A stretch of 64,000 nt of DNA from Argentina anserina (Eukaryota; Streptophyta; Magnoliopsida; Rosales; Rosaceae). Within the stretch, counting starts at the first letter, position 1. The number at the start of each line of letters is the position of its first letter. The stretch is taken from assembly GCF_933775445.1 (NCBI RefSeq), contig NC_065876.1:21266001-21330000 (forward strand), read 5' to 3'. Positions 11,682 through 23,435 of the stretch are shown in pieces. The translations under genes and the position numbers were made by a program. The notes under the pieces are model-generated. The model searched no databases. It had not been told where the DNA came from and saw nothing but the letters and a program-made list of their open reading frames with translations.

Positions 11682-11925
11682 TTAAGTAATATGCTTAATA
11701 TTAGTAAATTTACCAGTTATTGTGTAATCCATGAAAAATGAAGGCCTCACACTGTGCATGGCACTTCCATAACACAAAAAAAAATCAACAATTGGGTATT
11801 CAGAGACAACATTAGGTATTGGAATTGATTGAAACACGCATTTGAACCCCAGCGGAACAAGAGTAATATTGGAAGGAGGCATTATGAAATGTGGTTCCAG
11901 CTGGTGGTTAATAGTTCGCTGCTCA
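11682..11925 (-). pseudogene. downstream half of an exon split by an LTR element
   Basis: On the minus strand an open frame runs from the element's target site at 11925 through ERTINHQLEPHF and MPPSNITLVPLGFKC to a stop near 11682. Skipping one copy of the target duplication, it is in frame with the stretch 21796-21647 on the far side of the retrotransposon. The protein family is not known to me. The A9 run at 11776-11784 lies inside the frame and could hide a frameshift. Confidence 0.4.
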
Positions 11926-12243
11926 TGTAATAACCCCAATTTTACGAACAATATTAGTTTAATTCGAATTCCATAAAATGTCGAATTTTTATTAGAATGA
12001 ACGTATTTGGTTGCGACGTTAGTAAACGAGAAACGGAAACGTTCTCGGAACGTTTAAATTGAAAAACGTTACATTTCCGTAACGTTTATATCGACTTTTA
12101 TTCCGTCGATCGGTTGCGAAAACTTCCTTCACGAAAGTTGTAGAGCTCGTCGATACGAGTGCGTGGACATGTGACACGTTCGAATCGGACGTCGGATGTA
12201 AAAGTTATTAACGTCGGAAATTAGTTTCCGATTTGGAAACGAG

Positions 12244-12250
12244 TATAAAT
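12244..12250 (+). promoter_or_regulatory. LTR TATA box
   Basis: TATAAAT in the context GAGTATAAATAG, followed about 30 bases on by a likely transcript start in a CT-rich leader. The same motif is at 18884-18890 in the right LTR. Confidence 0.6.
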
Positions 12251-12945
12251 AGAATGTTTTGTGATTAGGGTTTCCACTATTGGAAACCCTCAGTTTCTCT
12301 CCGCCTCCCTCTCACTTTCTCTCTCTTCTCTCTCGTTCTTTCCCCTCTCACCCGCGCTCTCCCCCTCCCTCAGCTTCAACCTTCGATCTCCCTCATCCGA
12401 GGGAGGTGTTCCTCACCGCCGGCTCCATGGCACTCAGCAGCTCGACGCGACGTCCCACCGATCATGGCACAAGCTCCAGCGTCGCCGCGAAGATCATCGG
12501 ACCACACCGAGCCCAGCGACAACAGGTTCTAGTTCTCCGCCGTTCGAGCAGCCCTCCGCCGACGCAAGCACACGATCCACACCTCTCTCTTCCCTCCGAC
12601 GCCGTAGATGAGCTACCACTATGCAACTCGAGCCGAGGCAAGCCCCCCTTGAAGGATCGAGCTCCACCGACGATCCATCCATCTCCGACGAGTTCCAAGA
12701 GCCCCACTATACGATCTAGGTAAGTATGGAAGTGATTGTGGTTTGTGTGTGATTGTGGATCGAAAATTTGTTGGATTTGGGTTGATTTTGTGGAATCGGA
12801 GGATTGATGAACACCGCCGCCTTAGGCGGCGCGTGGGGAGGCGTGGGGTGGTGTAGGGGCTGCTTAGGAGCGGAGGGAGGAAGAGGGGAGGAAGGAGGAC
12901 GGTTTTGGGGTGGTGGTGGCGCCACACGCGCCGGTTTTGGGCTCG

Positions 12946-12999
12946 GCGCGTGGGCCCCACGCGCTGCCGGCCGGAGGTGGCGCGTGTGCCACACGCGCC
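12946..12999. repeat. two adjacent perfect GC-rich hairpins in the LTR
   Basis: 12946-12964 is a perfect 9-bp inverted repeat (arm GCGCGTGGG) around one base. 12979-12999 is a perfect 10-bp inverted repeat (arm GGCGCGTGTG) around one base. Both recur at 19586-19604 and 19619-19639. They stand out as a CpG-dense block in an AT-rich element. Confidence 0.85.
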
Positions 13000-13220
13000 G
13001 CCATACGAGGCGGTGTAATTAGTTTTGAATGAAGGGGTATTTTGGTAATTTACTGTGTACGGTAAAAGTAAATGTAATTTTTATTTACTGCGGTAAATGT
13101 AATTAAGTTTTACCTACGGTAAATGTAATTATAATTTACTTTCAGTAAATGTAAAAAGTAAATTGTAAAAAGGGTAATTTAGTAAATTTTATTTACTGAA
13201 TTTGTATTTACAATAAATCG

Positions 13221-13479
13221 TACGTATACGTACAGAAATACGTATTAATATTTATACGTACAGAAATACGGATTTAATATTTATACGTACAGAAATACGT
13301 ATTAAATAATTATACGTACAGAAATACGTATTAATATTTATACGTACAGAAATACGTATTAATATTTATACGTACAGAAAATACGTATTTAATATTTATA
13401 CGTACAGAAATACGTATTTAATATTTATACGTACAGAAATACGTATTAAATATTTATACGTACAGAAATACGTATTAAT
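13221..13479. repeat. LTR minisatellite, nine units of about 28 bp
   Basis: Tandem units with core TACGTACAGAAATACGTA joined by TTAATATTTA-like spacers. Each core is itself framed by the palindrome TACGTA. Confidence 0.95.
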
Positions 13480-14952
13480 GGAGTATTGTACAGTAACCGT
13501 GAATAGTGAACAGTGAACAGTAACTTCGTATAACCAAAATTGCTGAACAGTACCGTATATTACTGTTTTGGCATTTAAAGGTTTACGAAACGATTCTAAA
13601 TCCTTTTCTTATTCTTTTAAGGTGATCGTTAAATCGAGGAAAGGAATTAGCATCGCGGATTGTGGAATTTCGCTCAAGTCAATAAGGTGAGTAAAATCTC
13701 ACTGAATTTACGAATCTACCCTCGTGGTGATTCAACATTTTGCAAGTGTGTTTATTAAATGAATTACAACATGTATATAATTTAGTGAACTACATATATA
13801 CAGTATAATGGTAATAAGTACATATATATATATAGTTCATTAAATTACTTACTGTTATTAATTCATTGGAAATAGTCATTTCGGTGACAGAAAAATTGTG
13901 CATGTGTATGTGATTTCAATGGTACGATATGATGTGAGATTATCGTACGTAATTTTTCAGGTGTTTATGAAATATGACATGTATAGGATATAGTGGACTA
14001 TGTATATGTGGTATAAATGGTAAATAAATACGAATATATATAGTTTGCTATATAATATACTGTTATGATTTTTATTATGGATATATTGTGAAAGTTTTAA
14101 AACGTACAATATGATGAGTGATTATTGTACATGATTTTATCACGGAAAATGTGAAATATTGTGATTTGTCTTCGGACGTGATGTGTGGTACAATATGATG
14201 TGAGATTATTGTACATGTGAGGCAAGTCGGAACCTAGCCTTTGGCCGGGCGAAAGTTACGATACAGTTAGAGCTCTAGTCTGTCTGCCATAGTACTGCAT
14301 GAGGTAACGGGTGGTTATCTGATCATGGGTACTCAGCTTGTTTTGGATGTTGGGTGGCGGGTGGTTGCCCAACATCAGCGGTATACTAAGTGAGGGGTAA
14401 CGGATGTGTACCAGCGCTCATTAGATACCATTTTGTGAAAGTATTAGAGTAACCAGATGGGTTGCTCGTTTTCTCATGATTTTTTTCATTATACTGTGTT
14501 GATGTGGAGTTGTGTCTTTTATGAGACTTGAGTTATTTTAATATTTTACTCATACGAGCTGTAAAGCTTACCGGGTTTGTGTTGCAATCCCGGTGCACCA
14601 ATTTCAATGGTGTAGGGAATACTTCCGCAGGTGCTGAGTAGTGGTGATTGAGTGACGACTCCGAAAACTCGAAGTCGATCGCATCCAGTCGTGGTGAGGT
14701 TCCAGCGTGGATTGTGTGTGAGATTTGGTGTGATTTTATTTGTGAGGTTGTTGTGAGGATTATACAATTCCATTTGTTATATGTTGAATTATCATTTGGG
14801 TTTGTAATAATCGGCTTGACTGAGTTATATTTTAAACTCAGATGTGATCCGCTGCGACATTAAAATGATTTCGATTTCATTGAGATTATTTTTGTGTTTA
14901 ACGATTCTAAGATTTTGAGTTTTGAAGCTCGGAATTTTAGGGTCGTTACAGT

Positions 14953-14964
14953 TGGTATCAGAGC
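14953..14964 (+). other. primer binding site (tRNA-Met)
   Basis: TGGTATCAGAGC, two bases after the left LTR, complementary to the 3' end of initiator tRNA-Met. Confidence 0.9.
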
Positions 14965-15239
14965 CTAAGTGCGTATTTGGCGATTATCTATACCATCCGG
15001 GAGCGATGATCCGACTGCAGGCGGGCTCCCATCACATACTCCCCGGTATTGATATGTTGTCGGGTACGCGAGAGTGTTAGGAGCCATACCTTATGGTTTG
15101 GTCCTGTAGAGAGTATTGTGACGATACTCCGATGATTCACCTTCTTCTGAGATTTCATGATTGATATTGGTTGGATCTATTTTTTCGAATCCGAGACTTC
15201 ACATGTATGACTGAGTGTTAATTGTTGAATGGTGATGAA

Positions 15240-15860
15240 TTTGGAAAAAGGGCCGTGAACAGGGCCGAGGACGGACGATAGGTCGCGGCCGAGGTAGGGT
15301 TGCAGGCCGAGTCCGCAATGTGGAGAACCTTTACGAGGAGGCTGCTCCACGGGCAGAACAGGTTGACCGTGCTACTGTCGTTAGAGACGACGACAGTCGT
15401 GTGTTAAGTTGATCAAGGACTTTAATCGTCTGTCAACGTCTTATTTCATAGAGGCCTGGATCATATGGTAGTGGACCACTGGATCGAGGGCATCATAATC
15501 TACTTTGAGATGATTGAGTACCCTGAGAAAGAGAAGAAGATGATATCGACACTTATTAGTGATAGTTCGGTAGAGGAGATGGTAGGATTGACTCCTACAT
15601 CTATGAGAAACTCTTTATGTGTCACTTCGCATTTGGAGTGTTCCTCGAATTGGAGACAATGAAAGGCTTGTCCTATTGTGAGTGGAAGTGGAGAGTTCTC
15701 TGCTTATTTGATCATGATTCCGGATCACACCTATGATGTGATCATAGGAATTGATTGGTTGAGTACGCAGTACACGGTGATTGATTGTTTTGACATGGTG
15801 GGTTCATTCGTAGACCCAGGAAATCAGAGTTTCGTATCTTTGACTCGAGGCGGATAATGT
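15240..15860 (+). pseudogene. gag and protease-end remnants of the LTR element
   Basis: 15465-15662 keeps a gag-like stretch (VDHWIEGIIIYFEMIEYPEK). Around 15700-15850, DHTYDVIIGIDWLS followed by VIDCFD resembles the aspartic-protease to RT linker of Ty3 elements. Frames are interrupted by many stops and the zinc knuckle and protease active site are not seen. Confidence 0.6.
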
Positions 15861-18080
15861 CATGAGAGTTTGAGTCATGGCATATGTTGAGTATGTGGAT
15901 CTGAAGTAGCTATCACATACATCGTTGTGATATCAGAGTAAAGTGAGACGTTTCAGGAGATATTGTGTTATAGCCCCTATAACGAAGACGACGTATGAAT
16001 GAGACAAATGAATTCATAGACTTAATGACTGATGCGATCAGCTTAGAGAGGTTACAATACTCCCTGAGTTTGACATGCGATCCAAATACTGGAATGCTAA
16101 CAGGTTTGAGTATATAGTTTCCTATCAGGGCAGAGAACTATCAAGGAGTCTTGATAGAGAGCGTTGACCCTATATTGAGGGATGTTCAGTGTTTAAATGT
16201 TAAGGACTAGATTTTAGTTATGCAACTAATCTAAGTTGAAGCCTAACAAGGTTGAGATATTACGTTCAGGTAAGAGATGTGTAGACCATAGGTTGGAGGT
16301 GGTTAACGAAAATTTTCGTGACTAGCATCTCTAACGCTATTGGTAACAGAGTGGTAGGGCGTATGATACGTCCATTAAGTGGTAATACAATTATTGAATT
16401 GAGATTCACTTTTTGTCGACGTGACATTCCAAACTTGTTTTGGTTCGACTATAGACAATTGATGTTACGCATTGTTCTTGGCTAAGCGAGAAATATAAGG
16501 TGATGGAGAAATCTCAATGTGGCGATATGAATTAATTATTTTGCTAGATGAGCATTTAATTGAGAATGCCGATCTTTCAGGATTTAAATATTTTGGTGTT
16601 GGGGATTGGAACTTCACAATGCCACAAGTCCAAATGAGACGCAATGGCGGTGAAGTAACTCTATTGAAGGTAAGGTATGAGATGACCTTAGCTTATAGGT
16701 GTTTTGACGAATTTTTCGTGACAAGCACCTTCCAACCGGTAAAGAAATGGTTGAGAATCAAATTTTCTTTTCAAGTGCAAGTGGTGTTAGTATGGGGGGG
16801 GGACTTAGATGCTCTTCTTCCCTCTGTGCATCAGATTATTATTGTTGGATAAGGCGAAGTTGACTGAAGTGTTCAACAAGGGATAATTCTACGATAAAGA
16901 GTAATCAATTATATTGATGTTTGCAGAGAAGTTATGTTGGCCGAATGTGTCGGCCATGAGAGTTCTTAATGAAAGTAAAGAAACAACTGTTTATAGTGGT
17001 GGTGTAGCAACCATTTTTGGGTTGATTTTGAGGAGACAATAGACCCAATAACCAACTTCTGTTGTTGAATTAATTGCAGAATTTATTCGTACTACGACGG
17101 TGGGGGAAATAAATATGTTAGATGATGCCACTGGTGCGTTTGTGTGGGACCGTATGTCATGAATTTGAGGCATGTATGAACCAGGGGTAGAGTATATCGC
17201 GGTCGCGGTCTTGTAGGATTTTGCGTTGTAAATTAGCTTAATTTTCATGTTCCACCGTTGTGGGATAAATGCCACCTTGGTCTGACTTGTAAATTGTGGC
17301 GCACCACTCAGGGAAGCAAGAAGATGAAATTAATTTTCGACGGTAAGTTTTGATGAGAGGGGTAGGATGCGTGATGCATCTCTCTTGTGGTGGTGGTAGA
17401 ATTTTCTACAACCTTTTGCGTATATTAGTCGATTCTCTGGTGCACTGTTTGAGAGTAATTCTGAGTCCAAGGTGGTGTTCTGTGGTGGTCGTGGACTTGA
17501 TGAGTTAAGACTTCTTTACCGTGTAGCCGATACAAATATGGTACCTAGGTGGGTATCATGTACGACAACTTTTGATGGTTTTAATAAGACGATTATAGAA
17601 GCAGATTGTTATGCGGTTTGAAAGGAATGGTAGGTTCATGGTCCTAGCTATGCGTTGAGGTGAAGTCATAACGGTACTGTTGTGGGTAAAAGTATGATTA
17701 CCTTGAAAACCGATGTGTGTGATGCAAGTAGTAGGCATGTGTTAAACATTGATTTAGACTTGTGTTAGATGTCGAGAGTTTTTGACCATGCTTAGTGGTG
17801 AGGGGCAAGCTCATGACTCGAGAATTGTCTGATAACCGCAAGAGAGTGGTGAATTAGACAAAGGGGTATGTTGACATCGCTACCGAGAACATCATTATAG
17901 TTTGGTGACTCACATGTGTCTGTTAATGTTAGAACACGTGACAGACTGTTTGTTTGGAAGAAAGTTGAGGGAATTGAGGATATGCTGAGAGCTTATAGGC
18001 TGTATATTATAGGTAGCTGGGAAGATCATTTGGGAATCGATTGAGTTGCTTACAACAACAGTTACTGTTCCAGCATCGGT
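15861..18080 (+). other. non-coding interior of the LTR element
   Basis: No RT, RNase H or integrase core motif could be read in any frame. Short open stretches (16517-16852 and others) show no recognised domain. This is probably scrambled or very decayed pol sequence. Confidence 0.6.
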
Positions 18081-18525
18081 ATGGCACCTTATGAGACTCT
18101 TAAGGTAGACCATGTCGATCACCTATCTGTTGAACCGAAGTTAGGTGTAGTGAGATTTGGCAAGAAAGAAAAGTGGGCTCCTATGTATGATGGGCCTTTG
18201 AGATTCTCGAGGAGGGGGAAAACTAGCATACCGACTAGCCTTGCCAACTATCATGTCGGGCATTCACAACGCATTCCACATTTCTATGTTGGGAAAGTAG
18301 AGACCATCTGAGTCGCATGTGATCGTTCATAGCACCATTGAGGTGAAGGGAAATATCACTTTTGTTGTCGAACCGGTTCGTATTTTGGATAGATCTACAA
18401 AGAAGCTTCGGAGGAAAGACGTGGAGCTAGTCAAGGTATTGTGGGGTCACCATGATGAGGGTGATGCATCTTGGGAGCTAGAGTCAGACATGATGACCAG
18501 ATATCTACAGTTGTTTGTTGAGTGA
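18081..18525 (+). pseudogene. integrase C-terminus and chromodomain remnant
   Basis: 18081-18311 carries VVRFGKKEKWAPMYDGPLRF and HVGHSQRIPHFYV, matching the GPF-like and VFHVS-like integrase tail. 18319-18525 reads EPVRILDRSTKKLRRKDVEL then VKVLWGHHDEGDASWELESD, a chromodomain. A stop at 18309 separates the two. This places the source element among chromoviruses. Confidence 0.75.
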
Positions 18526-18552
18526 GCTTGAATTTCGGGACGAAATTCCTTT

Positions 18553-18560
18553 AAGGGGGG
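18553..18560 (+). other. polypurine tract
   Basis: AAGGGGGG six bases before the right LTR, preceded by GGGACGAAATTCC as in many plant Ty3 elements. It would prime plus-strand DNA synthesis. Confidence 0.85.
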
Positions 18561-18565
18561 TAGAT

Positions 18566-21500
18566 TGTAATAACCCCAATTTTACGAACAATATTAGTTT
18601 AATTCGAATTCCATAAAATGTCGAATTTTTATTAGAATGAACGTATTTGGTTGCGACGTTAGTAAACGAGAAACGGAAACGTTCTCGGAACGTTTAAATT
18701 GAAAAACGTTACATTTCCGTAACGTTTATATCGACTTTTATTCCGTCGATCGGTTGCGAAAACTTCCTTCACGAAAGTTGTAGAGCTCGTCGATACGAGT
18801 GCGTGGACATGTGACACGTTCGAATCGGACGTCGGATGTAAAAGTTATTAACGTCGGAAATTAGTTTCCGATTTGGAAACGAGTATAAATAGAATGTTTT
18901 GTGATTAGGGTTTCCACTATTGGAAACCCTCAGTTTCTCTCCGCCTCCCTCTCACTTTCTCTCTCTTCTCTCTCGTTCTTTCCCCTCTCACCCGCGCTCT
19001 CCCCCTCCCTCAGCTTCAACCTTCGATCTCCCTCATCCGAGGGAGGTGTTCCTCACCGCCGGCTCCATGGCACTCAGCAGCTCGACGCGACGTCCCACCG
19101 ATCATGGCACAAGCTCCAGCGTCGCCGCGAAGATCATCGGACCACACCGAGCCCAGCGACAACAGGTTCCAGTTCTCCGCCGTTCGAGCAGCCCTCCGCC
19201 GACGCAAGCACACGATCCACACCTCTCTCTTCCCTCCGACGCCGTAGATGAGCTACCACTATGCAACTCGAGCCGAGGCAAGCCCCCCTTGAAGGATCGA
19301 GCTCCACCGACGATCCATCCATCTCCGACGAGTTCCAAGAGCCCCACTATACGATCTAGGTAAGTATGGAAGTGATTGTGGTTTGTGTGTGATTGTGGAT
19401 CGAAAATTTGTTGGATTTGGGTTGATTTTGTGGAATCGGAGGATTGATGAACACCGCCGCCTTAGGCGGCGCGTGGGGAGGCGTGGGGTGGTGTAGGGGC
19501 TGCTTAGGAGCGGAGGGAGGAAGAGGGGAGGAAGGAGGACGGTTTTGGGGTGGTGGTGGCGCCACACGCGCCGGTTTTGGGCTCGGCGCGTGGGCCCCAC
19601 GCGCTGCCGGCCGGAGGTGGCGCGTGTGCCACACGCGCCGCCATACGAGGCGGTGTAATTAGTTTTGAATGAAGGGGTATTTTGGTAATTTACTGTGTAC
19701 GGTAAAAGTAAATGTAATTTTTATTTACTGCGGTAAATGTAATTAAGTTTTACCTACGGTAAATGTAATTATAATTTACTTTCAGTAAATGTAAAAAGTA
19801 AATTGTAAAAAGGGTAATTTAGTAAATTTTATTTACTGAATTTGTATTTACAATAAATCGTACGTATACGTACAGAAATACGTATTAATATTTATACGTA
19901 CAGAAATACGGATTTAATATTTATACGTACAGAAATACGTATTTAATAATTATACGTACAGAAATACGTATTAATATTTATACGTACAGAAATACGTATT
20001 AATATTTATACGTACAGAAATACGTATTAATATTTATACGTATAGAAATACGTATTAATATTTATACGTACAGAAAATACGTATTTAATATTTATACGTA
20101 CAGAAATACGTATTTAATATTTATACGTACAGAAATACGTATTAAATATTTATACGTACAGAAATACGTATTAATGGAGTATTGTACAGTAACCGTGAAT
20201 AGTGAACAGTGAACAGTAACTTCGTATAACCAAAATTGCTGAACAGTACCGTATATTACTGTTTTGGCATTTAAAGGTTTACGAAACGATTCTAAATCCT
20301 TTTCTTATTCTTTTAAGGTGATCGTTAAATCGAGGAAAGGAATTAGCATCGCGGATTGTGGAATTTCGCTCAAGTCAATAAGGTGAGTAAAATCTCACTG
20401 AATTTACGAATCTACCCTCGTGGTGATTCAACATTTTGCAAGTGTGTTTATTAAATGAATTACAACATGTATATAATTTAGTGAACTACATATATACAGT
20501 ATAATGGTAATAAGTACATATATATATATAGTTCATTAAATTACTTACTGTTATTAATTCATTGGAAATAGTCATTTCGGTGACAGAAAAATTGTGCATG
20601 TGTATGTGATTTCAATGGTACGATATGATGTGAGATTATCGTACGTAATTTTTCAGGTGTTTATGAAATATGACATGTATAGGATATAGTGGACTATGTA
20701 TATGTGGTATAAATGGTAAATAAATACGAATATATATAGTTTGCTATATAATATACTGTTATGATTTTTATTATGGATATATTGTGAAAGTTTTAAAACG
20801 TACAATATGATGAGTGATTATTGTACATGATTTTATCACGGAAAATGTGAAATATTGTGATTTGTCTTCGGACGTGATGTGTGGTACAATATGATGTGAG
20901 ATTATTGTACATGTGAGGCAAGTCGGAACCTAGCCTTTGGCCGGGCGAAAGTTACGATACAGTTAGAGCTCTAGTCTGTCTGCCATAGTACTGCATGAGG
21001 TAACGGGTGGTTATCTGATCATGGGTACTCAGCTTGTTTTGGATGTTGGGTGGCGGGTGGTTGCCCAACATCAGCGGTATACTAAGTGAGGGGTAACGGA
21101 TGTGTACCAGCGCTCATTAGATACCATTTTGTGAAAGTATTAGAGTAACCAGATGGGTTGCTCGTTTTCTCATGATTTTTTTCATTATACTGTGTTGATG
21201 TGGAGTTGTGTCTTTTATGAGACTTGAGTTATTTTAATATTTTACTCATACGAGCTGTAAAGCTTACCGGGTTTGTGTTGCAATCCCGGTGCACCAATTT
21301 CAATGGTGTAGGGAATACTTCCGCAGGTGCTGAGTAGTGGTGATTGAGTGACGACTCCGAAAACTCGAAGTCGATCGCATCCAGTCGTGGTGAGGTTCCA
21401 GCGTGGATTGTGTGTGAGATTTGGTGTGATTTTATTTGTGAGGTTGTTGTGAGGATTATACAATTCCATTTGTTATATGTTGAATTATCATTTGGGTTTG

Positions 21501-21646
21501 TAATAATCGGCTTGACTGAGTTATATTTTAAACTCAGATGTGATCCGCTGCGACATTAAAATGATTTCGATTTCATTGAGATTATTTTTGTGTTTAACGA
21601 TTCTAAGATTTTGAGTTTTGAAGCTCGGAATTTTAGGGTCGTTACA
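18566..21646 (+). repeat. 3' LTR, 3,081 bp
   Basis: Same sequence as the left LTR except a few substitutions (such as T to C within the leader near 19170) and 56 extra bases, two more minisatellite units. The offset between LTRs is 6,640 before the minisatellite and 6,696 after it. Confidence 0.93.
19861..20175. repeat. LTR minisatellite, eleven units
   Basis: Same array as at 13221 with two additional units. One of these units reads TACGTATAGAAA instead of TACGTACAGAAA. Confidence 0.95.
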
Positions 21647-21796
21647 GCTCAACTTTTTTACTGAGGACCCGAACCAGACGGTAGCGCATTTCCCTCCTCC
21701 TTGTTTGATTCATTAAGCCTATGTCGGGTCGTCCCTTTGGTCGTCCAGCAGGGTCCAAAGCAGCCTTCTCCTCCGATTTCCTTGGTCGTCCCCGAT
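21647..21796 (-). pseudogene. upstream half of an AT-hook-like exon split by the LTR element
   Basis: Read on the minus strand from 21796, after a possible AG acceptor at 21798-21797, the frame gives RGRPRKSEEKAAL, then AGRPKGRPDIG, then MNQTRRREMRYRLVRVLSKK up to the insertion site. The two GRP-rich stretches look like AT-hooks that bind the DNA minor groove. The frame continues on the other side of the retrotransposon (11925-11682) without shift. The whole family is unknown to me. The acceptor has a poor pyrimidine tract, so the exon start is uncertain. Confidence 0.4.
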
Positions 21797-23435
21797 CTCA
21801 TTGCGGCACAGCAGCTACCAGACTGTCCTCGTTTATACTGTTTCCGGCAAGACCATCCATTTAATAGCAGATGACTCTAAAATAACGATTGATAAATAAC
21901 TTTATCTGCAACAATAGAACAAGGATCAGAAAGTCATAATGCTATGCAGCAATCGTTGCCACTCTAGCATCAACACCAACATCCAATTAGAACTCAGATC
22001 ATTCAATGCAGCCCTTCAACCTCAAAACCCTTTACAAGAGTCCATTCTCATATGTTTCTGGTGATTCTTAATCCTTTGGAAAGGCAATGAAACCCTCTAC
22101 AATTACAAACAAGATATATCTGACAAACATATGAAAGAGATTGGAAGAAACTGATGTAAAGAAATTATTCGATTACTGGCTTGCTATTTTATATATTGTC
22201 ACCATCTGTATTAATTCAATTTTGCTCACTTAACCCTGGCATCAACTATAAGTTTCTCTGTATTAGGAGAATAACATGTTCAGAAACAAGTATATGTTCT
22301 TGGTACTAAAAGTTACAGTTGTGCACAGGTAGAGAAAAAACAGTACGTAGAACACAACTTAAAATAACAGAAGAGTACTTGCATGTATTACAAGCACATG
22401 ACAATTCATCATGGTTCTTCAATATTAGCCTGCCAAAAATCCCCAGTAAATTTTTGACAGCATACATATCATATACCAAGGATGCCCTTAAAAACGTGTT
22501 TTTATTTGAACTGTTGACTTATAATAGAGAAAATAAAATATCCACTTACACAAGATGATAGCCTACACAAGCATATAGTACCAATAAACTGCATATGCAT
22601 TCAGAAAGATGAAATATAAGATGAATGGCTAAGACGTTTAGAGAACAATAAAAAACAAAATATAATTTAGGTTTGATGATATATAGCAAGTAACAGATTT
22701 AATGATGGGTAAAACAAAGCTTCAATACTTGACTTTGTTTCAAAGATATACAACTCATTAGAAAATTCAGCTATCAACTTAATAGCTCCTAAGTCCTAAC
22801 TGATATTAACTTCAACAAAGAGCAACAACTGTTGATAATCGAATGGAGTTGATACATGTGGAAGTTCTAGTTTAATTTTACATTGTGACTACTAGTTCTA
22901 ATTCCATTATATATTTCAAACACCAAAAAGCATATGCAAGCATTACACTTCTTAAAAGTCTCATATGACAAGCCATCAGATTTGAAGGAAGTAACTCAAC
23001 CTAAAACGAAAGTAGTTAACAAAAGACTTTGTCAATGGCTAGAACAGACGAAGATGCCTAAAGGCTAAAAGTTGAATGCTAGAAGAAAACCGAGAAATTC
23101 ACCTGTAAAAAAATCTCCTGATTGATCTCTTTACGTATTTGTAAATCAAAATCAATCTATGGCCTCACTCTATAATCATTTTTTGTAAAGAGTATACAAT
23201 CTCACAACATAAATAATCTGAGTTTTCTCTTTTCACATCAACAATTATGTTAACCCAGAGAGCAAAATCGCAAAAATATAATCATTCACTCAATCAAAAT
23301 CAATCTATGGCCTCAGTCTATAACCAATTTTTGTAAAAAGTATCAAATCTCACAACATAAATAATCTGGGTTTTCTCTTTTCACATCAACAGAGCAAAAT
23401 CGCAAAAACTTGTTTCATACTTAGATCTTACTGAC
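21797..23435 (-). other. possible intron; otherwise no gene
   Basis: Between the AT-hook-like exon and a possible first exon. AT-rich, with small open stretches (such as 22319-22558) that resemble nothing. It contains the tandem duplication at 23144. Confidence 0.35.
23144..23410. repeat. tandem duplication, 148-bp period
   Basis: AATCAAAATCAATCTATGGC at 23144 recurs at 23292, and the copies stay alike through ACAACATAAATAATCTG and TTTTCTCTTTTCACATCAAC to AGCAAAATCGCAAAAA. The second copy lacks about 16 bases near its end. Confidence 0.85.

Larger units (their letters stand above)
12720..13621 (+). other. possible intron inside the LTR leader
   Basis: A strong donor (CTAG|GTAAGTATGG) at 12720 pairs with an acceptor at 13620-13621 after the T-rich tract TTTTCTTATTCTTTTAAG. 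The 902-nt span would remove both GC hairpins and the minisatellite from the leader. A second good donor (AAG|GTGAGTAAA) starts at 13687. Splicing is inferred from motifs only. Confidence 0.4.
11926..14950 (+). repeat. 5' LTR, 3,025 bp
   Basis: Begins TG and ends CA. It holds a TATA box (12244-12250), a CT-rich leader, a possible 5' intron (12720-13621), a GC-rich block with two perfect hairpins, and a nine-copy minisatellite. Open stretches in the CT-rich leader (12280-12723 and neighbours) are low-complexity and recur in the other LTR; I do not treat them as genes. Confidence 0.93.
11926..21646 (+). mobile_element. young non-autonomous Ty3/gypsy chromovirus-derived LTR retrotransposon
   Basis: A 9.7-kb element with direct LTRs at 11926-14950 and 18566-21646, both starting TGTAATAACC and ending GTCGTTACA. 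It is flanked by a perfect 5-bp target duplication GCTCA (11921-11925, 21647-21651). A tRNA-Met primer site follows the left LTR and a polypurine tract precedes the right one. The 3.6-kb interior keeps only broken gag, protease and integrase C-terminal pieces, all with stops, and no RT. Long LTRs, the TGTAATAACC start, GGGACGAAATTCC before the polypurine tract and a chromodomain remnant suggest a Tekay/Del-type origin. The LTRs differ only by a tandem-repeat copy change and a few bases, so insertion is recent and proteins must have come in trans. Confidence 0.93.

Noticed and set aside
12280..12723. 147-codon open frame in the LTR leader, repeated at 18920-19363
   Set aside because: Low-complexity Ser/Pro-rich translation of a CT-rich leader, overlapping open frames on both strands, present in both LTRs and ending at a splice-donor-like site; not a gene.
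13221..13479. Evenly spaced repeats that could be mistaken for a CRISPR array
   Set aside because: Plant LTR minisatellite: spacers are not unique, and the array lies within both LTRs of a retrotransposon.
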